Source: Acidovorax sp. sic0104
Lineage (GTDB): Bacteria; Pseudomonadota; Gammaproteobacteria; Burkholderiales; Burkholderiaceae_C
Direction of reading: 5' to 3'
DNA length: 64,000 bases
Assembly (NCBI RefSeq): GCF_019219095.1
Contig: NZ_JAHUWH010000011.1
Span: 1-64,000, forward strand
Part shown: positions 1 to 8,465 of the stretch, in pieces
Layout: each line of letters opens with the position of its first letter
Position numbering within the stretch: the first letter of the stretch is position 1
Notes under the pieces: model-generated
Database searches by the model: none
Seen by the model: only the letters and a program-made list of their open reading frames with translations
What the model was told of the DNA's origin: nothing
Program-made: the position numbers and the translations under genes

Positions 1-430
1 TCCCCCTGAGGGGGACGCCACCGGTGGCCCGGCAAAGCCGGATCCACGGTGGCACTGGCGCAAGGGCACGCCCGTATTTGCGGGCGGCGGGAAACGGAGC
101 ACCGGGCTTGGTGCGGGGTTGGCTTGCTGCCCCCCTGAGCCGCTGCGCGTCTTCCCCCTGAGGGGGACGCCACCGGTGGCCCGGCAAAGCCGGATCCACG
201 GTGGCACTGGCGCAAGGGCACGCCCGTATTTGCGGGCGGCGGGAAACGGAGCACCGGGCTTGGTGCGGGGTTGGCTTGCCGCCCCCCTGAGCCGCTGCGC
301 GTCTTCCCCCTGAGGGGGACGCCACCGGTGGCCCGGCAAAGCCGGATCCACGGTGGCACTGGCGCAAGGGCACGCCCGTATTTGCGGGCGGCGGGAGACC
401 GAGCACCCCGGCTTGGTGCGGGGTTTGGCT
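1..430. repeat. 152-bp tandem repeat, about 2.8 copies
   Basis: Three head-to-tail copies with a 152-bp period start near 1, 152 and 304. Copies 1 and 2 are almost identical; copy 3 carries a few changes and stops at the TAA of the MocR-family gene (430-432). Each unit contains the CCCCCTGAG / GAGGGGGACGCC hairpin and a CCGGC/GCCGG hairpin that recur singly after other genes in this window (6739, 28487, 36641, 56276). No gene is evident here; short frames across it only translate the repeat. Confidence 0.9.
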
Positions 431-1899
431 TACCGCCCCTGCTCGTCGCGCACACGCGCAAACGTCTTCCAGAACGCCGCCTCCTGCGTGGTCGCGAAGT
501 TGATGCGCATGAGGGTGCTGGGCTTGCGTTCGGCGTGGAACAGCGCACCGGGTGCCAGCAGATAGCCCTCGTCCAGCATGCGCTGCGCCAGCGCGTCGGT
601 GTCCACACCCGTCTCCACCCATCCGAACAGCCCCACGGGCTCGGCCGCGAAGGTGCAGCCCGCACCCAGCGCCAGTTTCACGCTGCGCGCGCGCGCCGCG
701 TCCAGGCGGGTGCGGATGCGCTCGGCGTGGCGGCGCAGCTGGCCCTGCTCGATGCACAGCGCCAGCGCCTTCTCCAGCAGCGCGGGCGTGGTCAGCGTGG
801 CCAGCAGCTTGGTGTCCAGAAGTTGCTCGATGAGCGTGGGATGGGCGGCCAGATAGCCGATGCGCCAGTTGGGCGCGAGGATCTTGGCGAAGCCGCTCAC
901 GTAGATGGTGCGCTGCAGGCCGTCGAGCGCGGTCAGGCGCGTGGCGTGTTCGGGCGCGATGTGGCTGTAGGTGTCGTCCTCGACGATGTGGAAGTTGTGC
1001 TGGTTGGCCAGTTGCAGGATGCGGTGCGCGCTGCCGGGCGACAGGCAATAGCCCGTGGGGTTGTGGAACACACTCACGCTCACGTAAAGCTTGGGCTGGT
1101 GCACTTCGCAGTACCGGGCCATCACCTCCAGGTCGGGCCCGTCCGCACGGCGTGGCACGGGCAGGATATGCATGCCCAGGGCCGATAGCCGTGCGAACTC
1201 CACGGCCCAGCCGGGCTCCTCCACCATCACCGGGTCGCCCGGGCGCAACAGGGTGCGGCTCACGATGTCGAGCGCGTGCGTGGCTCCCACGGTGGTGATG
1301 ATCTGTTCGGGCGCAGCATGGACATTGAGCGTGGACAGCTTCTTGGACAGGGTGCGGCGCAGGCCGGCATCACCCAGCGGCTCGCCGTACTGCAGCGAGA
1401 AATCCTGCAGCGCCCGCGTGCTGGTCACCTTGCGCACGGCCGCAGGCATGAAGGTGGACTCCAGCCAGTCGGGCGGGAACACCCCCATGCCAGGCTGGGG
1501 CTTGTCGCTGATCTTGTGGAACATGCCGCGGATGAGCGCGGTGGCATTCACCGGCGGGGCGCCGCGCGCCGCGCGACGGGCGGCAAACCAGTGGGCCGTG
1601 CTCCAGTGGGTGCCCGCCGCTTCCATGGCAGCCACATCCACCGTGTCGGGCACGGGGGCACCAGGCAGCGCGGCCTCGCGCACGAAGAAGCCGCGGTTCT
1701 TGCGCGCCTCCACCAGGCCCTGCGCCAACAACTGGTCGTAGGCCGCCACGACGGTGGACGGGCTCACGTCATGCTGCAGCGCGCACTGCCGCACCGAAGG
1801 CAGCCGCGCACCCGGGGCCAGCAGGCGGTTGCGGATGCGCTCGGCAAAGCGGGCCGACAACTGCTCGGTGAGCGACAGGGAGGAGGTTTTCATCAACAT
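430..1899 (-). CDS. MocR/PdxR-family regulator: GntR winged helix fused to aminotransferase-like domain
   Basis: A 489-residue protein. The first 70 residues form a GntR winged helix (LPSVRQCALQHDVSPSTVV). The rest is a fold-type I aminotransferase-like domain with the PLP lysine near residue 339 in SGFAKILAP and the VEDDTYSHI segment. MocR proteins sense PLP or amino-acid ligands and control neighbouring transport or metabolism genes; here the divergent gene is a LysE exporter. The start is uncertain: ATG 1899 is used, with 1893 and 1923 in frame and no clear ribosome site. A longer reading would run into the exporter gene and through the operator-like repeat at 1928-1968, so it is rejected. 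The ligand is unknown. Confidence 0.88.
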   Translation of the reverse strand: MLMKTSSLSLTEQLSARFAERIRNRLLAPGARLPSVRQCALQHDVSPSTVVAAYDQLLAQGLVEARKNRGFFVREAALPGAPVPDTVDVAAMEAAGTHWSTAHWFAARRAARGAPPVNATALIRGMFHKISDKPQPGMGVFPPDWLESTFMPAAVRKVTSTRALQDFSLQYGEPLGDAGLRRTLSKKLSTLNVHAAPEQIITTVGATHALDIVSRTLLRPGDPVMVEEPGWAVEFARLSALGMHILPVPRRADGPDLEVMARYCEVHQPKLYVSVSVFHNPTGYCLSPGSAHRILQLANQHNFHIVEDDTYSHIAPEHATRLTALDGLQRTIYVSGFAKILAPNWRIGYLAAHPTLIEQLLDTKLLATLTTPALLEKALALCIEQGQLRRHAERIRTRLDAARARSVKLALGAGCTFAAEPVGLFGWVETGVDTDALAQRMLDEGYLLAPGALFHAERKPSTLMRINFATTQEAAFWKTFARVRDEQGR

Positions 1900-1927
1900 G
1901 CGGAGATCCCGGTGTACTGCCATCGCG

Positions 1928-1978
1928 ACCAATACAGATGCGTAACTGCTCTGCCCAACTGTATTGGTTGTGTACTGG
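1928..1978. promoter_or_regulatory. Probable MocR operator between divergent genes
   Basis: ACCAATACAG (1928-1937) and CTGTATTGGT (1959-1968) are a perfect 10-bp inverted pair set 31 bp apart, about three helical turns. A further half-site, TGTACTGG, follows at 1971-1978, 11 bp after TGTATTGG. The array lies between the MocR start and the LysE start, where this family usually binds and represses itself or activates its target. The site is seen directly; the binding protein is inferred from position. Confidence 0.6.
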
Positions 1979-2038
1979 CGACCAAGATTACATTGAAGTG
2001 CAGGAACACACAAGACCACCCCTTTTTTCCGCCCCACC

Positions 2039-2653
2039 ATGAGCGTCCCCGAACTGACTGCCCTGCTGCTGTTCTGCACCGCGATGAGCTTCTCGCCGGG
2101 GCCCAACACCACGCTGTCCACCGCGCTGGCGGCCAACCTCGGTCTCAGACGTGCGCTGAGGTTTTGTTTTGCGGTGCCCACGGGCTGGACGCTTCTGATG
2201 CTCGCCAGCGGCCTGGGCCTGGGCGCGCTGATCACCGGGGTGCCCGCGCTGCGCTGGGGTGTGACGCTACTGGGCGTGGCCTACATGCTGTGGCTCGCCT
2301 GGAAGCTCAGCCGCGCCGGCCAGCTGGCCGAAGTGGACAGCGCCCGCCTGAACGTGACCTTCTGGCAGGGCGTGGGCCTGCAGTTCGTGAACATCAAGGC
2401 CTGGATGCTGGCGCTCACGCTCAGCGCGGGCTGGGTGGTCAACGCGGCCGGACAGCCGGCCGCCAACCCAGGCGAGCGCCTGGCCATCATCTGCGCGGTG
2501 ATGATGCTGTTCGCGTTCACGAGCAATTTCGTGTATGCCGTGTTGGGTTCGCTGTTGCGCCAGTGGCTGGCCCAAGGAAGCCGCCTGCTGTGGTTCAACC
2601 GCGCACTGGCCCTGGTGCTGGTGGTGACGGCCGTGTGGATGCTCACGCTATGA
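2039..2653 (+). CDS. LysE/RhtB-family amino-acid exporter
   Basis: A 204-residue inner-membrane protein of the LysE family, the usual length. It begins with a hydrophobic helix followed by the family signature SFSPGPNTTL (residues 17-26) and shows about six membrane segments. Members export amino acids or derivatives, such as lysine, homoserine or threonine, by proton exchange. It is divergent from the MocR regulator, and its stop overlaps the start of the next gene by 4 bp (ATGA), so the two are probably translated together. Substrate cannot be read from sequence. Confidence 0.9.
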   Translation: MSVPELTALLLFCTAMSFSPGPNTTLSTALAANLGLRRALRFCFAVPTGWTLLMLASGLGLGALITGVPALRWGVTLLGVAYMLWLAWKLSRAGQLAEVDSARLNVTFWQGVGLQFVNIKAWMLALTLSAGWVVNAAGQPAANPGERLAIICAVMMLFAFTSNFVYAVLGSLLRQWLAQGSRLLWFNRALALVLVVTAVWMLTL

Positions 2654-3564
2654 ACCGCGCACAGGAACGTGAAGCCCTGGTCTGGGGCCTGGTGGGCGTG
2701 GCACTGTTCGCCGCCACTCTGCCGATGACGCGGCTGGCGGTGGGCCCGGTGGAGGCACCGCAGCTCTCGCCCTGGTTCGTCACCTTCGGCCGCGCGGCGG
2801 TGGCGGGGCTGCTGTCCGTCGTCTATCTCGCGTGGCAGCGCGGCCGGGGTCGGTTGAACGTGCCCGGCCGCACGCAGTGGCCGCTGCTGGGCGTCACGGC
2901 GTTCGGCGTGATCGTCGGGTTTCCGCTGTTCCTGGCGCTGGCGCTGCGGTATGTGCCGAGCACGCATGGCGCGGTGGTCACGGCGCTGCTGCCCCTGTCC
3001 ACGGCGGTGCTGGGCGCGCTGTGGTACCGCCAGCGGCCTTCCACGGGCTTCTGGGCCTGCGCGGTTCTGGGCAGCGGCCTGGTGCTGGGCTTCATGGCCT
3101 GGCGCGCGGGCGGCTTCTACCTGGGCGCGGCCAACATCTATCTGTTGATCGCCATGACCACGGGCGCCTTCGGCTACATCGGCGGCGCGCGCCTCACACC
3201 CAGCCTGGGCGCCGAGCAGGTGATCTGCTGGGTGCTGGCCTGCTGCCTGCCGCTCACCCTGCCCGTGGCCTGGTGGTTTGCACCTTCCACGCCCGGCGCC
3301 ATCAGCGCGATGGCCTGGATGGGCTTTGCCTACGTGGCGCTGTTCTCGATGTGGATCGGCTTCTTCGCCTGGTACCGCGCGCTGGCCCTGGGCGCCGTGC
3401 GGGTCAGCCAGATCCAGCTGGTGCAGCCCTTTTTGAGCCTGCTGTTCGCCGTGCCGCTGCTGGGCGAACGGCTGGACCTGGTCACCGCGGCTTTCGCGCT
3501 GGCCGTGATCGCCACCGTGTTCGTGGGCAAGAAGATGCCGGTTCACCAGGGAGCCGCCGCATGA
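2650..3564 (+). CDS. EamA/DMT-family transporter
   Basis: A 304-residue protein with about ten hydrophobic segments in two homologous halves, typical of the drug/metabolite (EamA) superfamily. Conserved features include the RYVPSTHGAVVTALLP stretch in the first half and QLVQPFLSLLFAVPLLGE in the second. The ATG at 2650 overlaps the LysE stop (ATGA), which fixes the start well. A second exporter coupled to the first suggests both handle the metabolite sensed by the MocR protein. Substrate unknown. Confidence 0.9.
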   Translation: MNRAQEREALVWGLVGVALFAATLPMTRLAVGPVEAPQLSPWFVTFGRAAVAGLLSVVYLAWQRGRGRLNVPGRTQWPLLGVTAFGVIVGFPLFLALALRYVPSTHGAVVTALLPLSTAVLGALWYRQRPSTGFWACAVLGSGLVLGFMAWRAGGFYLGAANIYLLIAMTTGAFGYIGGARLTPSLGAEQVICWVLACCLPLTLPVAWWFAPSTPGAISAMAWMGFAYVALFSMWIGFFAWYRALALGAVRVSQIQLVQPFLSLLFAVPLLGERLDLVTAAFALAVIATVFVGKKMPVHQGAAA

Positions 3565-3612
3565 CAGACGCCACGCCATCGCCCCCATCGTGCCCGAGAA
3601 GGAATCAAGACC

Positions 3613-3942
3613 ATGCAGATGCACAACATCCCCTTTGCCACCACCGACTGGTCGGCCCTGCCCCGCGAGGAAAAAAGCGCGCAGGCCGGCCAGGCGTTCT
3701 GGCGCACGCTGCAGTTCGGCGACATGCGCGTGCGCATGGTCGAATACACGCCGGGCTACGTGTCGGACCACTGGTGCGTCAAGGGCCACGTGCTGCTGTG
3801 CCTGGGCGGAGAATTGCACACCGAGCTGGCCGACGGCCGCACGTTCACGCTGACGCCGGGCATGAGCTATCAGGTGGCGGACAATGCAGAACCCCACCGT
3901 TCCACCGCGCCGAACGGAGCCACGCTGTTCATCGTGGATTGA
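3613..3942 (+). CDS. DHCW-motif cupin-fold protein
   Basis: A 109-residue single-domain cupin. The short motif SDHWCVKGHVLLCLGGEL (about residues 53-70) with a later MSYQV and H-R-S segment resembles the small family called DHCW-motif cupins; here the order reads D-H-W-C. A ribosome site (GAAGGAA) lies just before the ATG. It follows the exporter pair by 48 bp in the same direction and may belong to the operon. The family has no firmly known reaction; metal binding by the histidines is plausible but not shown. Confidence 0.8.
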   Translation: MQMHNIPFATTDWSALPREEKSAQAGQAFWRTLQFGDMRVRMVEYTPGYVSDHWCVKGHVLLCLGGELHTELADGRTFTLTPGMSYQVADNAEPHRSTAPNGATLFIVD

Positions 3943-4009
3943 TTTTTTTCTGGCAACGACTTAGCAACATGGGCGCTCATATTTGGCAGCAGCCCGCAGG
4001 AGAGCAAAA

Positions 4010-5230
4010 GTGAAACTGAACGACCTCCCACAGACCAGCACCTGGACCCTGGCGCGCCGCGCCGAGCGCATGAACCCTTCGGTCATCCGCGAGATCCTCA
4101 AGGTCACCGAGAAGCCCGGCATCATCAGCCTGGCGGGCGGCCTGCCCTCGCCCAAGACCTTCCCCGTCTCGGCGTTCGCCGAAGCCTCGGCCGCCGTGCT
4201 GGCCAACGACGGCCCCGGCGCACTGCAGTACGCAGCCAGCGAAGGTTATGCCCCGCTGCGCCAGGCCATCGCCGACTTCCTGCCCTGGGACGTGGATGCC
4301 GACCAGGTGCTGATCACCACCGGATCGCAGCAGGCGCTGGATCTGATCGCCAAGGTGCTCATCGACGAGGGCAGCCGCGTGCTGGTGGAAACGCCGACCT
4401 ACCTGGGCGCCCTGCAGGCCTTCACGCCCATGGAGCCCACCGTGGTGTCCGTGGCCAGCGACGATGAAGGCGTGCTGGTGGACGACCTCAAGGCCAAGGT
4501 GGGCACCGGCGCCGACAAGGCACGCTTCCTGTACGTGCTGCCCAACTTCCAGAACCCCACCGGCCGCACCATGAGCAACGCGCGCCGCGCCGAGCTGGTC
4601 AAGGCCGCTGCCGAGTTGAATCTGCCGCTGGTGGAAGACAACCCCTACGGCGACCTGTGGTTCGACAACCCGCCACCCGCGCCGCTCACCGCCCGCAACC
4701 CCGAAGGCTGCATCTACATGGGCTCGTTCTCCAAGGTGCTGGCCCCCGGCCTGCGCCTGGGTTTCGTCGTGGCCCCCAAGGCCGTGTACCCCAAGCTGCT
4801 GCAGGCCAAGCAGGCCGCCGACCTGCACACCCCCGGCTACAACCAGCGCCTGGTGGCCGAGGTGATGAAGGGCAACTTCCTGGACCGCCACGTGCCCACC
4901 ATCCGGGCGCTGTACAAGCAGCAGTGCGAAGCCATGCTGGCCGCATTGGCCAAGGAGATGCAGGGCCTGGATGTGCACTGGAACCGCCCGGACGGCGGCA
5001 TGTTCCTGTGGCTGCGCCTGCCCGAAGGAATGAGCGCGGTCGAGCTGCTGCCCAAGGCCGTGGAGCGCAACGTGGCCTTCGTGCCGGGAGCCGCCTTCTA
5101 TGCCGACAACGCCGACCAGCGCACGCTGCGCCTGTCGTTCGTGACCTCCACGGTGGAGCAGATCGCTACCGGCATCGCGGCGCTGGCCGCAGCCGTTCGC
5201 GACCAGCTGGCCGCGCAGGCCAAGGGCTGA
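4010..5230 (+). CDS. PLP-dependent aminotransferase, fold type I (LysN/2-aminoadipate-like)
   Basis: A 406-residue aminotransferase without a DNA-binding domain. Visible features are ISLAGGLPSPKTF near the N-terminus, the cofactor-contact segment VEDNPYGDLWF, and the PLP lysine near residue 242 in GSFSKVLAPGLRLGF. The family includes 2-aminoadipate, kynurenine and broad aromatic or branched-chain aminotransferases; exact substrate is open. The GTG at 4010 is chosen because GGAGAG stands 5-6 bases upstream. The GST gene follows after 3 bp, so it probably starts a larger operon. Confidence 0.9.
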   Translation: MKLNDLPQTSTWTLARRAERMNPSVIREILKVTEKPGIISLAGGLPSPKTFPVSAFAEASAAVLANDGPGALQYAASEGYAPLRQAIADFLPWDVDADQVLITTGSQQALDLIAKVLIDEGSRVLVETPTYLGALQAFTPMEPTVVSVASDDEGVLVDDLKAKVGTGADKARFLYVLPNFQNPTGRTMSNARRAELVKAAAELNLPLVEDNPYGDLWFDNPPPAPLTARNPEGCIYMGSFSKVLAPGLRLGFVVAPKAVYPKLLQAKQAADLHTPGYNQRLVAEVMKGNFLDRHVPTIRALYKQQCEAMLAALAKEMQGLDVHWNRPDGGMFLWLRLPEGMSAVELLPKAVERNVAFVPGAAFYADNADQRTLRLSFVTSTVEQIATGIAALAAAVRDQLAAQAKG

Positions 5231-5233
5231 CGC

Positions 5234-5863
5234 ATGCTGCGCTTGTGGGGACGGATGTCGTCCATCAATGTGCGCAAGGTCGTGTGGGCCGTGCAGGAGC
5301 TGGGACTGCCGTCGGTGCAGCGCACCGATGCGGGCGGGCAGTTCGGCATCGTGCGCGAGCCGCGCTACCTGGCCTTGAACCCGAACGGCCTGGTCCCGCT
5401 GATCGAGGACGAGGATACGGGCGCGGTGCTGTGGGAGTCCAACACCATCGTGCGCTACCTGTGCGCACGGCATTCGCCGGGCAACCTGTACCCCGAGGAC
5501 CTGACCGCGCGCTTCGTGGCCGAGCAGTGGATGGACTGGCAGCAGACTACGCTGAACCCCGCAGGGCGCGATGCATTCCTGCAGTGGATCCGCACGCCCG
5601 CCGCGCAGCGCAACGACGCACTCATTGCCGCCTCCGTGGCCGTGACCGAGCCGCTGATGGCGATGCTGGACACCCACCTGGCTCGCCACGCCTTCATGGC
5701 GGGCGAGCGCTTCACCATGGCCGACATCCCCGTGGGCTGCGAGATCCACCGCTGGTGGGGCCTGCCCCAGGAACGCCCCGCGCGGCCGCATCTGGAGCGC
5801 TGGTACCAGGCGGTGAGCAGCCGCACAGGTGCCATCGGCGTTCTCGACCAACCCCTGTCCTGA
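5234..5863 (+). CDS. Glutathione S-transferase family protein
   Basis: A 209-residue protein with a GST N-terminal thioredoxin-like domain (WGRMSSINVRKVVWAVQELG; substrate loop NPNGLVPLIED; glutathione-contact ESNTIVRYL) and an all-helical C-terminal domain containing FTMADIPVGCEI. Length is normal. Such enzymes conjugate glutathione to electrophiles or act as peroxidases or isomerases. It sits 3 bp after the aminotransferase and 11 bp before the first PhzF gene, so it shares their transcript. A housekeeping or detoxifying role in the same pathway is inference. Confidence 0.92.
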   Translation: MLRLWGRMSSINVRKVVWAVQELGLPSVQRTDAGGQFGIVREPRYLALNPNGLVPLIEDEDTGAVLWESNTIVRYLCARHSPGNLYPEDLTARFVAEQWMDWQQTTLNPAGRDAFLQWIRTPAAQRNDALIAASVAVTEPLMAMLDTHLARHAFMAGERFTMADIPVGCEIHRWWGLPQERPARPHLERWYQAVSSRTGAIGVLDQPLS

Positions 5864-5874
5864 GCGAGCCTCCC

Positions 5875-6738
5875 ATGCGCCAGCGCCCCTTCAAGCAGAT
5901 CGACGTGTTCAGCGACCGGCCGGGCTACGGCAATCCGGTCGCGGTGGTGCTTGATGCGCAGGACCTGAGCGAGACCGACATGCGCCGTTTTGCGGCCTGG
6001 ACCAACCTGTCGGAGACCACCTTCCTGCTGCCGCCCACGCCCGAGGGCCGCGCGGCCGGTGCGGACTACCGGGTGCGCATCTTCAGCCCCAACGGCGAGT
6101 TGCCGTTTGCCGGCCACCCCACGCTGGGCACCTGCCACGCCTGGCTGCAGGCGGGACATGCGCCCCGCGTAGCCGGCATGGTGATCCAGGAATCGGCCCT
6201 GGGCCTGGTGCGCGTGCAGCACAGCGGCAGCACGCTGGCCTTTGCCGCGCCGCCGCTCACCCGCAGCGCTCCCAGCCCGGCGCTGGTGCCGCTGATCGCC
6301 AGCGCGCTGGGCTTGCGCCCGCAGCAGATCCAGGGCGCGCAGCTGCTGGACAACGGCCCCGTGTGGCTGGGCCTGCTGCTGGACAGCGCCGAGACGGTGC
6401 TGGGTCTCCAGCCCGACCATGCGCGCCTGAAGGACCTGGGGCAGGACGTGGGCGTGATCCACATCGGCCCCACGGCCAGCGACACGCGCCAGCCCGGCGC
6501 CGTGGTGCGCGCCTTTGCAGCGCCCATGGGCAACCCGGAAGACCCGGTCACCGGCACGCTGAACGCCAGCCTGGCCGAATGGCTGATCGCCGACGGCCTG
6601 GCGCCCAGAAGCTACCTGGTCGCACAGGGCGAATGCCTGGGCCGCGCCGGACGCGTGCACATCCGCCAGGACGACGCGCACCAGATCTGGGTCGGCGGCG
6701 AGGCCGTGACCTGTATCGAAGGACAGGTATTGATTTGA
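5875..6738 (+). CDS. PhzF-family isomerase, first copy
   Basis: A 287-residue PhzF/YddE-type protein with the two-lobed diaminopimelate-epimerase fold. Family marks are the N-terminal RPFKQIDVF, the catalytic glutamate Glu47 in NLSETTFLLPP, ELPFAGHPTLGTCHAWL and DPVTGTLNASLAEWL. PhzF of phenazine synthesis isomerises a dihydro-hydroxyanthranilate; most homologues, as here without phenazine genes nearby, have unknown substrates. It is followed by a dispersed repeat and then a close paralogue. Start ATG 5875 matches the conserved N-terminus. Confidence 0.9.
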   Translation: MRQRPFKQIDVFSDRPGYGNPVAVVLDAQDLSETDMRRFAAWTNLSETTFLLPPTPEGRAAGADYRVRIFSPNGELPFAGHPTLGTCHAWLQAGHAPRVAGMVIQESALGLVRVQHSGSTLAFAAPPLTRSAPSPALVPLIASALGLRPQQIQGAQLLDNGPVWLGLLLDSAETVLGLQPDHARLKDLGQDVGVIHIGPTASDTRQPGAVVRAFAAPMGNPEDPVTGTLNASLAEWLIADGLAPRSYLVAQGECLGRAGRVHIRQDDAHQIWVGGEAVTCIEGQVLI

Positions 6739-6850
6739 TCCCCCTTGAGCCGCTGCGCGGCTTCCCCCCAAGGGGGACGCACCCGGGGGCCTGGCAGAGC
6801 CAGTTCCACGGGTGCACTGGTGTGGGCCGCGCCAGTTTTCGACATGCGGC
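6739..6850 (+). repeat. Dispersed stop-proximal hairpin repeat
   Basis: Begins right after the PhzF stop: CCCCTTGAGCCGCTGCGCGG, a small hairpin (GCCGC-TGC-GCGGC type) nested in a C5/G5 stem, then a CTGGCAGAGCCAG hairpin. The same pattern follows several other genes in this window. It could act as an attenuating or stabilising mRNA structure inside the operon. Confidence 0.7.
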
Positions 6851-6873
6851 CCTTGCGAACGATGAAACCGCCC

Positions 6874-7749
6874 ATGCACCAACGCCCTTTCAAGCAAGTC
6901 GACGTCTTCACCGACCAGCCCTACCGCGGCAACCCCCTGGCCGTGGTGCTCGACGGCGCGGGCCTCAGCACGGAGGCCATGCAGGAGTTCACCAACTGGA
7001 CCAACCTGTCCGAAGCCACCTTCCTGCTGCCGCCCACGCCCGAGGGCCGCGCGGCCGGTGCGGACTACCGGGTGCGCATCTTCTGCCCCGGGCGCGAGCT
7101 GCCGTTTGCCGGCCACCCCACGCTGGGCAGCTGCCATGCCTGGCTGGAAGCGGGCGGCCAGCCGCAGGTGGCCGGCAAGGTGGTGCAGGAATGCGGTGTG
7201 GGCCTGGTCACGCTGCGCCAGGACGGCGCGCGCCTGGCGTTCGCTGCGCCTGCGCTCATCAAGAGCGGCCCGCTGGCGGAAGACGACGTGGCCCTGATCG
7301 CGCGCGGCCTGGGCGTGGCGCGCAGCGACATCCTGCATCACGCCTGGTGCGACAACGGCCCCAACTGGCGCGGCGTGATGCTGCGCTCGGCGGCGCAAGT
7401 GCTGGCGCTCAAGCCCGATTCAAGCATCCTGGGCAAGCTCGATGTGGGCGTCGTCGGGCCGCGCGGCAAGGTGGGTGTGATCGGCAGCACCGATGCTGAG
7501 GGCATCGCCTTCGAGGTACGCGCCTTCTTCCCCGGCAACAACGGCCTGGCCGAAGACCCCGTCACCGGCAGCCTGAACGCCGCGCTGGCCCAGTGGCTCA
7601 TCGGTGCGGGGCTGGCCCCCACGCATTACGTGGCCAGCCAGGGAACGTGCCTGGCCCGCGCGGGCCGGGTATTCGTGCAGCAGGACGGCGACACCATCTG
7701 GGTCGGCGGCAGCTCGGTCACCTGCGTGTCGGGCGAGGTGCTGCTGTGA
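6874..7749 (+). CDS. PhzF-family isomerase, second copy
   Basis: A 291-residue paralogue of the preceding gene with the same marks: RPFKQVDVF, catalytic Glu47 in NLSEATFLLPP, ELPFAGHPTLGSCHAWL and EDPVTGSLNAALAQWL. A 68-bp block (7016-7083) is identical base for base to 6017-6084 although the genes differ elsewhere. The ATG at 6874 aligns with the start of the first copy; ATG 6862 and 6844 are in frame alternatives and no good ribosome site is seen. The stop overlaps the GTG of the next gene. Function beyond the family is unknown. Confidence 0.88.
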   Translation: MHQRPFKQVDVFTDQPYRGNPLAVVLDGAGLSTEAMQEFTNWTNLSEATFLLPPTPEGRAAGADYRVRIFCPGRELPFAGHPTLGSCHAWLEAGGQPQVAGKVVQECGVGLVTLRQDGARLAFAAPALIKSGPLAEDDVALIARGLGVARSDILHHAWCDNGPNWRGVMLRSAAQVLALKPDSSILGKLDVGVVGPRGKVGVIGSTDAEGIAFEVRAFFPGNNGLAEDPVTGSLNAALAQWLIGAGLAPTHYVASQGTCLARAGRVFVQQDGDTIWVGGSSVTCVSGEVLL

Positions 7750-8465
7750 CGGCCGCGGCAGACAGCACATGGCCGCCGTGCGTGGACCACCTGGTCGTGC
7801 TGGCGGCCGACCTCGCCTCGGGCGTGGCCTGGTGCGAGCGCACGCTGGGCGTCACGCCCACGGCCGGCGGCGAGCACCCGCTGATGGGCACGCACAACCG
7901 CATCCTCAATGTCTCCAGCGCTGCGCACCCGCGTGCCTACCTGGAAGTCATTGCTATCAAACCAGGAGCGCCTCGCGCAATACCTGAAAGCGCCAGAAGG
8001 TGGTTCGACATGGATGACCCGGTGTTGCAGCTGCAGGTGGCGGCCCACGGGCCACGGCTCATCCACTGGGTGGCGTCGGTGCCCGATGTCGAGGCCCGGT
8101 GCGCCGCCCTGTCCACCCAGGACATCGATCGCGGCGCCATCGTCGCGGCCAGCCGTCCCACGGCGCAGGGCCTGCTGCAGTGGCAGATCACGGTGCGCGA
8201 AGACGGCCTGCGCCTGATGGACGGCTGCCTGCCCACGCTGATCCAGTGGGGCCCCGTGCACCCCTGCGACAGCCTGCCGGCCTCGGGCGTGCAGCTGCAG
8301 TCGCTGGCGCTGCAGCACCCGCAGGCGGCCACGCTGCAGGCGGCCTGCGAGGCCATCGGCGTCGCGGCCCAGGTAGCGGTCGCGGCGGGCGGTGCGCCCC
8401 GCCTGGCGGCGCAGCTGGCCACGCCGCGCGGCACGGTCACCTTGTCTTCGTTCACACCGGAATGA
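7746..8465 (+). CDS. VOC/glyoxalase-like domain protein
   Basis: A 239-residue protein matching the larger glyoxalase-like type: VDHLVVLAADLASGVAWCERTLGV at the start, GTHNRILNVS, then a conserved RRWFDMDDP segment. This family resembles extradiol dioxygenases and glyoxalases in fold, but most members have no known reaction. The start is GTG 7746, overlapping the PhzF stop by 4 bp (GTGA), and the stop overlaps the next ATG, so it is embedded in a coupled operon. An enzymatic role on the same metabolite as the PhzF proteins is inference. Confidence 0.85.
   Translation: MTAAADSTWPPCVDHLVVLAADLASGVAWCERTLGVTPTAGGEHPLMGTHNRILNVSSAAHPRAYLEVIAIKPGAPRAIPESARRWFDMDDPVLQLQVAAHGPRLIHWVASVPDVEARCAALSTQDIDRGAIVAASRPTAQGLLQWQITVREDGLRLMDGCLPTLIQWGPVHPCDSLPASGVQLQSLALQHPQAATLQAACEAIGVAAQVAVAAGGAPRLAAQLATPRGTVTLSSFTPE

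Noticed and set aside
119-313. Two similar short frames in the repeat (PPEPLRVFPLRGTPP)
   Set aside because: They only translate the tandem repeat and have no independent coding support.
1276-2649. Long upstream extension of the EamA frame
   Set aside because: It overlaps the MocR gene antisense and all of LysE; the real start is ATG 2650, overlapping the LysE stop.
5875-7749. Phenazine biosynthesis locus
   Set aside because: Two PhzF-type genes are present, but no phzA, B, D, E or G genes; PhzF homologues are common outside phenazine producers.
7945-7995. Possible copy of the GATAGC repeat inside the VOC gene
   Set aside because: TTTGATAGC is present on the minus strand, but the rest does not follow the element's plan, and the protein there fits its family.
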